From positions 1-34,749 of the forward strand of contig JANQMH010000111.1 of assembly GCA_028280195.1 (NCBI GenBank): DNA of 34,749 bases, written 5' to 3'. Of this stretch, positions 28,895-34,749 are shown piece by piece (the first letter of the stretch is position 1; each line of letters opens with the position of its first letter). The notes beneath the pieces are model-generated. The model searched no databases. It saw nothing but the letters and a program-made list of their open reading frames with translations, and was not told the origin of the DNA. The position numbers and the translations under genes are program-made. This DNA is from Exilibacterium sp. (GTDB taxonomy: Bacteria > Pseudomonadota > Gammaproteobacteria > Pseudomonadales > Cellvibrionaceae).

Positions 28895-31564
28895 ATGAAA
28901 GACGCCCAGCCGCGCGCGGTAAACCTGCGCGATTACCGCGCACCGGACTACTGGATCGACAAAACCGATCTGCATTTTTATCTGACCGAAGAGTGGGCAG
29001 AGGTGACCGCCAGCCTGGCGCTGCGGCGCAACGGCGACAGCCCGGCAACGGCGCCGCTGGTGCTGCACGGACAGGCTATGGAACTGCTGGAGGTGGCCGT
29101 CGACGGCCGCACCCTGGCGGCCGGCCAATACCAGCTCAGCGATGAGCAGCTGACCGTCGAGGCGCTGCCGGCGGTGTTTACGCTGCGCTGTAAGACCCGG
29201 CTCAAGCCGCAGAAGAATACCGCGCTGGAGGGCCTCTACAAATCGCAGTCGATGTTTTGCACCCAGTGCGAGGCGGAGGGTTTCAGAAGAATCACCTACT
29301 ACCTGGACCGCCCCGATGTGATGAGTGAATTCACCACCACGGTGGAGGCCGACAAAAGCCGCTATCCGGTGCTGCTTTCCAACGGCAACCCGGTGGCGCG
29401 CGGCGATGCCGGCGGCGGCCGCCACTGGGTCAAATGGCACGACCCGTTCAAAAAGCCCGCCTATCTGTTTGCCCTGGTGGCCGGCGATCTGGTGTCCGTC
29501 GACGACAGCTTCACCACCTGCAGCGGCCGCCAGGTCAGCCTGCGGATTTTTGTCGAGTCAAAAGATGTCGACAAGTGCGACCACGCCATGCGCTCGCTGA
29601 AAAAAGCCATGCGCTGGGACGAAGAGGTCTACGGCCGCGAATACGATCTGGATATTTTTATGATCGTGGCAGTCGACGACTTCAATATGGGCGCGATGGA
29701 AAACAAGGGCCTGAACATTTTCAATACCTCCTGCGTGCTGGCCAAACCCGAAACCACCACTGACAGCGATTTCCAGCATGTGGAAGGCGTAGTCGCGCAC
29801 GAGTACTTTCACAACTGGTCGGGCAACCGCGTCACCTGCCGCGACTGGTTTCAGCTCAGCCTCAAGGAAGGCTTCACCGTGTTTCGCGACGCCGAGTTTT
29901 CCGCCGATATGGGTTCGCGCACCGTCAAGCGGGTCGAGGACGTGCTGTTTTTGCGCACCCAGCAGTTTGCCGAAGACGCCGGCCCCATGGCCCATCCGGT
30001 ACAGCCGGCTTCCTATATCGAGATTTCCAATTTTTATACCCGCACCATTTACGAAAAGGGCGCGGAAGTGGTGCGCATGATCCACAATCTGCTGGGGGCG
30101 CAGCAGTTTCGCCGCGGCAGCGATCTGTACTTTGAACGCCACGACGGCCAGGCGGTGACCATCGACGATTTTGTCGCTGCCATGGAGGCGGTATCGGGCC
30201 GCGATCTGAGCCAGTTCAAACGCTGGTATTCACAGGCGGGCACCCCGCGTATCGAGGCCAGCGGCAGCTACGACAGCGAGCGGCAGCGCTTTACCCTGAA
30301 TGTCGCCCAGTCCTGCCCGCCGACGCCGGACGGCGATGCCAAACTGCCGTTCCACATTCCCCTGGCGCTGGGACTGGTGGGCGAGGAGGGCAGCCTGCCG
30401 CTGCGCCTGCAGGGTGCCGCCGCCGATGGCGACAGCAGCGGCGACACCACTTGCGTACTGGAACTCACCGAGCCCGCGCACACTTTTGTGTTCGAGCAGG
30501 TGCGGGAAAAACCGGTGCCGTCGCTGTTGCGCGGTTTTTCCGCACCGGTCAGGCTGTACTACGATTACAGCCGCGACGATCTGATGCGGCTGATCAGCCG
30601 CGACAGCGACGGCTTCTGCCGCTGGGATGCCAGCCAGCAGTTGGGTCTTGCCGTGATTGAGGATTTGATGGCGACCTACAATCGCCAGGGGGACCTGCGC
30701 GGTGCCGCGGTCGACACCCGCCTGATTGAGGCCTATCGCGCGGTGCTCGCCAACGCCAGTCTCGACCAGGCCATGGTGGCGCTGATGCTGACGCTGCCGA
30801 GCGAGAGCTACCTGAGCGAAGTTGCCGAGCGCATCGATGTCGAGGCCATACACGCCGCTCGCGGTCACCTGCGCAAAGTCATAGCCGCTGAACTGGCGAC
30901 TGAACTGGAGCGCGTATACCGCGACAACTGCAGCGGTGCACCCTACAGCCCGCAGGCGGCGGCAATCGCGCAGCGCAGTTTAAAAAACATGGCGCTCAAC
31001 TATCTGTGCGCGCTTGCCGAAGAGCGCGGGCTGGCGCTGTGCCAGCAGCAGTTCCGGCGCGGCGACAACATGACCGATGTGCTGGCCGCGCTCGATAACC
31101 TGGTCAGAGCCGAGCCCGAGACGCTCGGTCAGGCAGCGCTGGACAGCTTTTATCAGCAGTGGCGGCACGAGCCCCTGGTGATCAACGAATGGCTGAGCGT
31201 ACAGGCGGCCTGCCCGGCGCCGGGCGGTCTCGCCCGTGTCAAGGCGCTGCTGCAGCACCCCGGCTTCGATATCAAGAACCCGAATAAAGTGCGCGCCCTG
31301 ATCGGCGCGTTCTGCCGCCAGAATGCCATCAACTTCCACTTGAAGTCCGGCGCCGGCTACCGCTTCCTGGCCGACCAGATCATTGTTCTGAACCGGCTCA
31401 ACCCGCAGATTGCCGCGCGCATGCTGACACCGCTGACCCGCTGGCAGAAATACGACGAGGAGCGCCAGGCCCTGATGCGCTCGGAACTCGAAAGAATCAT
31501 GCTCGAACCGGAATTATCGAAAGACGTATACGAAGTGGTCAGTAAAAGTTTAGTCGCTAATTGA
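28895..31564 (+). CDS. pepN: Aminopeptidase N (M1 family zinc metallopeptidase)
   Basis: This 889-aa cytoplasmic enzyme removes N-terminal residues from peptides. It shows the exopeptidase motif GAMEN (266-270) and zinc site HEYFH (302-306) with Glu325 in LSLKEGF. The numbering is five higher than in E. coli PepN (His297, His301, Glu320), and the length is close to the usual 870-890. The opening DYRAPDYWIDKTDLHFYL is typical of the gammaproteobacterial type. ATG 28895 has AAGGA 7 nt upstream; the TTG two codons earlier is not needed. It is the last gene of the nadK-pepN run. Confidence 0.97.
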   Translation: MKDAQPRAVNLRDYRAPDYWIDKTDLHFYLTEEWAEVTASLALRRNGDSPATAPLVLHGQAMELLEVAVDGRTLAAGQYQLSDEQLTVEALPAVFTLRCKTRLKPQKNTALEGLYKSQSMFCTQCEAEGFRRITYYLDRPDVMSEFTTTVEADKSRYPVLLSNGNPVARGDAGGGRHWVKWHDPFKKPAYLFALVAGDLVSVDDSFTTCSGRQVSLRIFVESKDVDKCDHAMRSLKKAMRWDEEVYGREYDLDIFMIVAVDDFNMGAMENKGLNIFNTSCVLAKPETTTDSDFQHVEGVVAHEYFHNWSGNRVTCRDWFQLSLKEGFTVFRDAEFSADMGSRTVKRVEDVLFLRTQQFAEDAGPMAHPVQPASYIEISNFYTRTIYEKGAEVVRMIHNLLGAQQFRRGSDLYFERHDGQAVTIDDFVAAMEAVSGRDLSQFKRWYSQAGTPRIEASGSYDSERQRFTLNVAQSCPPTPDGDAKLPFHIPLALGLVGEEGSLPLRLQGAAADGDSSGDTTCVLELTEPAHTFVFEQVREKPVPSLLRGFSAPVRLYYDYSRDDLMRLISRDSDGFCRWDASQQLGLAVIEDLMATYNRQGDLRGAAVDTRLIEAYRAVLANASLDQAMVALMLTLPSESYLSEVAERIDVEAIHAARGHLRKVIAAELATELERVYRDNCSGAPYSPQAAAIAQRSLKNMALNYLCALAEERGLALCQQQFRRGDNMTDVLAALDNLVRAEPETLGQAALDSFYQQWRHEPLVINEWLSVQAACPAPGGLARVKALLQHPGFDIKNPNKVRALIGAFCRQNAINFHLKSGAGYRFLADQIIVLNRLNPQIAARMLTPLTRWQKYDEERQALMRSELERIMLEPELSKDVYEVVSKSLVAN

Positions 31565-31589
31565 GGTAAGGCTGCGGTCCCTTCTAAAA

Positions 31590-32138
31590 CTACGCACAAG
31601 CCAGGTACTTGTCCATTTTTTCCTCAATCGTGCCGCGAATGGTGCGCATCTCGAACTGCGAGTGGCTGCTGAGCCTCTCCGGCACCAGCCTGTGCAGGTG
31701 CAGGATGGGGCTCTCGCGATTGAGTTCTTTGAGGTCCCTATTGGTAATGACCGGCAGAAACGGGGTGCCCATCTGCCGGGCCACTTTTTTCAGGCCCTTG
31801 CCCAGCGGTGTGACTTTCAGTTTGCCGTTATGGCGGCTTCTGTGGGACAGCAGCAGGCCTTTTTTACCGATGACTTCGCCCGGCATGATGTACAGGCCGG
31901 TGCGTATTACCGCGCCGCTGTCAATGGACTGAAAAATGTCATGGTGGGCGTGGGGGTTGGGCAGTACCAGCAGCTTGCTGTTGTCGGCGGTGATCGGCCA
32001 GATATTGTAGTTGGCGTAGACCTGGCTTACCGCTCCGGAAAAAACGCAGAGTGAATCCTCGAATCTCTGCAGGAAGTTGACGGCTTTTTCTTTGTAGCGA
32101 ATGCCGTGCAGGTTCCAGATCAGCTGGTAATTTGCCAT
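31590..32138 (-). CDS. Unrecognised 182-aa protein
   Basis: I do not recognise a family. The protein (start MANYQLIWNLHGIRYKEKA) has no signal peptide or clear membrane helix. It is rich in His (for example PNPHAHHDIF, LLLSHRSRHNGKL, LHLHRLVPERLSSHSQ). It has a basic segment, KLKVTPLGKGLKKVARQ. Mixed alpha/beta composition suggests a compact soluble domain. ATG 32138 is chosen, with GAG about 7 nt upstream; a longer frame begins at 32234 without support. It converges with pepN (25 bp apart) and diverges from the TauE gene. Nothing around it indicates its role. Confidence 0.65.
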   Translation of the reverse strand: MANYQLIWNLHGIRYKEKAVNFLQRFEDSLCVFSGAVSQVYANYNIWPITADNSKLLVLPNPHAHHDIFQSIDSGAVIRTGLYIMPGEVIGKKGLLLSHRSRHNGKLKVTPLGKGLKKVARQMGTPFLPVITNRDLKELNRESPILHLHRLVPERLSSHSQFEMRTIRGTIEEKMDKYLACA

Positions 32139-32567
32139 AGTGTCTCGCCCGTGTGTCATGCAGTCGGGTATTACCTCGCGCCGGTTTGTGGCCCTCCCTG
32201 TTTGGTCACTGCGATGCCGGCCCGCTGGCGTCACCAGCGGCGACGGCGGCTCCGTGCAGCGACATCTTTCCCCGCCGGCGTGAAAAGTGTGGTTGGCAAT
32301 ACCCTGACTAAGCTTTGGTAAATTTATAATCCTTGATTATGAACCGAGGTCGTTGTCGAGGCGGGTGCTGCCACTGTGTTGTCGGGTTATCATCCCGCTG
32401 GGCCAGTGGTATGGGGTCTTCAGGCACTGAAGCTGACATCTCGGTCACCAGGGATTATATAAACTGTCGAGGGAAATTTCGCGACACACATCACATCCTG
32501 CCATCGCGCCGGCCACGGCCTGGGCAATAAAAGTGCAGGGACGTTTTCAAGGCTGCCAGGAAGAATT
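32139..32567. other. Divergent intergenic region upstream of the permease gene
   Basis: This 429-bp gap has a perfect TATAAT at 32325-32330 without a good -35. It overlaps a 6-bp inverted repeat ATAATC-CTT-GATTAT (32326-32340) that could be a regulator site. A second AT-rich segment (TATATAA) is near 32456. A 65-codon open frame (32333-32530) has no ribosome site and odd composition; I do not call it a gene. AGGAAG before 32568 is a strong ribosome site. Confidence 0.45.
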
Positions 32568-32612
32568 ATGATGCGCCATTTGTTTTCACGCCTGTCCCGT
32601 TTATGGAACTGA
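32568..32612 (+). CDS. Possible 14-aa leader ORF overlapping the permease start
   Basis: ATG ATG at 32568 follows AGGAAG at good spacing, the only strong ribosome site here. It reads MMRHLFSRLSRLWN, then TGA at 32610-32612. The permease ATG (32603) lies inside it in another frame and has no ribosome site of its own. This fits translational coupling through a short leader. It could instead be chance. Confidence 0.35.
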   Translation: MMRHLFSRLSRLWN

Positions 32613-33361
32613 CCCCCGCTGGCATTGTTCTGCTAGTCGTCACCGGCCTGCTGGCCGGTGTGATCAATACGCTGGCCGGCGGCGGCTCAAATCTCACCGT
32701 GCCGGCGCTGATGATATTGGGCATGCCCGCCGATATCGCCAATGCCAGCAACCGCGTGGCGGTGTTTCTGCACGCCCTGGTGGCAGTCAGGGGGTTTAAA
32801 AAGTACGACAAGCTCAGCACCGCCGATCTCGGCCCGATTCTGCTGCCGGTGCTGCTGGGCGGGCTGGCCGGCGCCGCCAGTGCTTCCTATCTGCCCAACT
32901 GGCTGCTGAAACCGCTGCTGCTGGGCGCCATGATCAGTATGGCGCTGGTGATTCTGATCAGACCGGCGGCGATAGCGCCGCCGGTGGGCACCCCGGCGCT
33001 TAAAGTCGGCGAGCGGCCCGCATCCGTCATCGCCCTGCTCGGTGCCGGGTTTTACGGCGGCTTCGTCCAGGCCGGTGTCGGTTTTATCCTGCTGGCGGCG
33101 CTGGCCGGCACGCTGCGCTACGACCTGGTGCGGGCCAACGCCCTGAAACTGGTTTGCAGCGCTGCATTTACCGCCGTGGCGCTGATAGTATTCATTGCCC
33201 GTGACCAGGTGGCCTGGGTACCCGGGCTGATTCTGGCAGTGGGTGCCATGATAGGGGGACACTTTGCGGTAAAAATGGCGCTGCGGGTCAGCCAAAATAC
33301 CTTGAAGTGGTTTCTGTTACTGATGACGGTTGCCGTGAGCCTGGCAGCGCTGCTGTTGTAG
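32603..33361 (+). CDS. TauE/SafE (TSUP) family membrane permease
   Basis: This 252-aa inner-membrane protein has about eight hydrophobic segments and the two inverted halves of the family. The first opens with LLVVTGLLAGVINTLAGGGSNLTVPAL, of which INTLAGGGS is the signature. The second has GAGFYGGFVQAGVGFILLAAL, of which GFYGGFVQAGVGF is the signature. Relatives export or import sulfite, sulfoacetate, sulfonates or other organic anions; the substrate is unknown here. The start ATG 32603 lacks a ribosome site and overlaps a 14-codon leader ORF. It converges with the diguanylate cyclase gene. Confidence 0.9.
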   Translation: MELTPAGIVLLVVTGLLAGVINTLAGGGSNLTVPALMILGMPADIANASNRVAVFLHALVAVRGFKKYDKLSTADLGPILLPVLLGGLAGAASASYLPNWLLKPLLLGAMISMALVILIRPAAIAPPVGTPALKVGERPASVIALLGAGFYGGFVQAGVGFILLAALAGTLRYDLVRANALKLVCSAAFTAVALIVFIARDQVAWVPGLILAVGAMIGGHFAVKMALRVSQNTLKWFLLLMTVAVSLAALLL

Positions 33362-33397
33362 CGGTGTTATGCCGCTTATTCCGGGACTTGGGCCACT

Positions 33398-33414
33398 GGC
33401 GCTTTTGTAGCGCC
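33398..33414. terminator. Small hairpin between convergent permease and diguanylate cyclase genes
   Basis: GGCGCT and AGCGCC pair perfectly around the 5-nt loop TTTGT. The position 37 bp after the permease stop is right for a terminator, but there is no T-tract, so support is weak. Confidence 0.3.
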
Positions 33415-33460
33415 CGGCAGAGACAACTGAAAAAGCCGGCTGCAGTCGTGCCAACAGGCC

Positions 33461-34144
33461 CTACGGCGGTTTGTCAAACAGGCCGAACAGCGCATCTTTC
33501 TCTTCGCGGCTGACACTGGCCGCCGTGTCGAGCCCGGAGGCGGTGGCGTGGCAGACCCGGTTGCGACCCGCCTGTTTGGCCCGGTAGAGCAGCTCGTCGG
33601 TGCGTTTGACAAAGGCTTCGGCCGAATCCTGCTGCCCGGCATGGAAAGCATCCACCCCCAGGCTGGCACTGATGTCGATGGGCTGGCCGCCGCACAGCAA
33701 CGGTCGCTCGGCGATGATGCGCCGCAGCCGCTCGGCCACTTGTACGCCGACCAGCAGGGCGGTGGAGGGCAGGATGACAGCAAACTCTTCACCGCCGTAG
33801 CGACAGGGAATATCGAGCCGGCGCACCGCCCGGCGGATGGCGTCCGCCGCCTGTTGCAGGGCATCGTTGCCCACTTCGTGGCCCCAGGTATCATTGACGC
33901 GCTTGAAATGGTCGAGGTCGAGCATGATCAGGCAGGTGGATATGCCGGAGCGGCGGGTGCGCTCCATTTCCTGCTCCAGGGCCTGCATGAAAAAGCGGAA
34001 GTTGAATACCCCGGTCAGGGTATCGGTGCGCACCAGCTCGGACAGTTCGCGGTTGCGCCGCCGCAGTTCGCTGAGTTCCTGCAGGAACTCACAGTCGCTT
34101 TCCCCCACCGGGCACTGCAGACAAGGGGTATCGCGCTTTTTCAT
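33461..34144 (-). CDS. Diguanylate cyclase (GGDEF domain) with N-terminal Cys cluster
   Basis: This 227-aa soluble protein has an N-terminal C-x2-C-x6-C motif (Cys8, Cys11, Cys18). A short predicted coiled coil, LQELSELRRRNRELSELVR, leads to the GGDEF domain starting at TDTLTGVFNFRFF. The active site is intact as GGEEF in CRYGGEEFAV. The inhibitory site RRLD lies five residues before it. It should make c-di-GMP from two GTP and be feedback-inhibited. The Cys cluster could sense redox state or metal; this is inference. No membrane segment is present. ATG 34144 has GGAG about 10 nt upstream. The 192 bp between it and batD hold no gene. Confidence 0.92.
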   Translation of the reverse strand: MKKRDTPCLQCPVGESDCEFLQELSELRRRNRELSELVRTDTLTGVFNFRFFMQALEQEMERTRRSGISTCLIMLDLDHFKRVNDTWGHEVGNDALQQAADAIRRAVRRLDIPCRYGGEEFAVILPSTALLVGVQVAERLRRIIAERPLLCGGQPIDISASLGVDAFHAGQQDSAEAFVKRTDELLYRAKQAGRNRVCHATASGLDTAASVSREEKDALFGLFDKPP

Positions 34145-34336
34145 GCAACCAGAACTCCATTGCCGGTACTGCCGGTCCGGAGAGGGTACCAGCGCATTCG
34201 AAAATTCCAGTTTCGCACCTGTCTATCAGCCTGTCATCAATTTTGCCTTTGGGCACAGCCTATATTTTCGCGCCCTGGCGGCCCGATTACTCAAAATTGT
34301 AGCAGCTGGGGGGAGATCCGGCGGCTGCGCAGCGGA

Positions 34337-34749
34337 TTATGTCCGGCCGCTGCCGTAGAGTTCCGGCAGGGCATTGCGCCGCTGCGGCTGTGGCGACGGG
34401 GATGAACGCAGTTTGGCGAGGTGGTCGATAAAAGCCCGGGAGGCCGACCTGCAATCGACAACAGCGGTGTCGCGGCCGGCATACAGTGCCGATTCCAGTG
34501 TCTGGCAGAAGGCCCTGGCGTCGTCGCTGTCGAGCCGGGCGCTGAGTGCGGCGACGCGGGTCAGCCCGGGATCGTCCCAGTGAACCTGGCCCCAGGCCAG
34601 CAGCGCCCGGCGTATGGCTGCCGGATCGCCGCCCGCGCAGGCGCGCTGCACCTGCCGGAAAGCGCGCGGCTCGCTGTCGGCGGCGCCACCGCGCTCAGGC
34701 GGCGATGGGGTCTGTCGCGCCGGCGGCGTGCCGCGCAGCCAGAGCCCGG
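34337..34749 (-). CDS. batD: BatD-like aerotolerance protein, C-terminal part (truncated by window end)
   Basis: The frame is open to the end of the window, giving about 136 residues of the C-terminus. After a short LWLRG segment, likely the end of the transmembrane helix, comes a Pro-rich linker. Then come FRQVQRACAGGDPAAIRRAL, LLAWGQVHWDD and LESALYAG, and it ends ALPELYG. The pattern of a cytoplasmic helical tail with 'ACxxGDPxxxRxALLxW...LE.ALY' is that of BatD proteins. These act with the BatA/BatB/BatC von Willebrand and TPR proteins in envelope stress or oxygen tolerance. Upstream parts and partners lie beyond the window. Identification rests on the tail only. Confidence 0.65.
   Translation of the reverse strand, partial: GLWLRGTPPARQTPSPPERGGAADSEPRAFRQVQRACAGGDPAAIRRALLAWGQVHWDDPGLTRVAALSARLDSDDARAFCQTLESALYAGRDTAVVDCRSASRAFIDHLAKLRSSPSPQPQRRNALPELYGSGRT

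Noticed and set aside
32333-32530. 65-aa plus-strand frame upstream of the permease
   Set aside because: No ribosome site, Arg/Cys/Gly-rich random composition, and located in a likely promoter region.

Overview
This is a GC-rich, gene-dense chromosomal segment from a gammaproteobacterium. The block nadK - metallophosphoesterase - rhomboid - DUF1315 (YeaC) - DUF2797 - pepN resembles the Pseudomonas-type arrangement as I recall it. Together with bactofilin, batD, DUF1853 and TonB-dependent sugar uptake this suggests a marine Cellvibrionales-type bacterium (Halieaceae/Spongiibacteraceae-like). The taxonomic placement is an inference from gene content. I see no rRNA, tRNA, CRISPR array, phage or intact insertion sequence.

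Region 1 (1-4600) is a catabolic or oxidation cluster. It holds the 3' end of a polyvinyl-alcohol-dehydrogenase-like quinoprotein, a TetR regulator, and a divergent operon of SDR - putidaredoxin-type [2Fe-2S] ferredoxin - VOC protein - SDR. The ferredoxin implies a cytochrome P450 or Rieske partner outside the window. Region 2 (4600-7100) holds a 23-bp perfect inverted repeat flanked by TA, an orphan protein resembling 'putative adhesin (Stv)' domains, and an RhlE-type RNA helicase. Region 3 (7100-10230, minus strand) holds MipA/OmpV, a possible 35-aa Trp-rich membrane ORF, an OmpR-type response regulator and a histidine kinase whose usual G1 box is missing. Region 4 (10750-12750) holds a bactofilin followed 8 bp later by a 451-aa protein made of two copies of one degenerate methyltransferase-like module.

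Region 5 (12776-19931) begins with a decayed patatin-like gene. It then holds a trehalose locus: LacI regulator, divergent TonB-dependent receptor, MFS permease and GH37 trehalase, with two near-palindromic operator candidates between regulator and receptor. Outer-membrane uptake, inner-membrane transport and cytoplasmic hydrolysis would all be under one repressor. Region 6 (19932-24817) holds a 27-aa very acidic mini-ORF, a coiled-coil protein of unknown role overlapping a PLP enzyme (TTG start), a protein with two cNMP-binding domains plus rhodanese, and a DUF1853 protein. Region 7 (24852-31564) is the conserved nadK-to-pepN block. Region 8 (31590-34749) holds an unrecognised 182-aa protein, a TauE/SafE permease with a possible leader ORF, a diguanylate cyclase with an N-terminal Cys cluster, and the C-terminal part of BatD.

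A striking cross-cutting feature is short tandem repeats at gene edges: the start of the first SDR (12-bp unit), the start of the bactofilin-linked gene (12 bp), the start of lacI (18 bp), the end of rhlE (21 bp), the rhlE 5' leader (18 bp), and just after the rhomboid stop (15 bp). The strongest candidates for something undescribed are the bactofilin/double pseudo-methyltransferase pair and this gene-edge repeat pattern.
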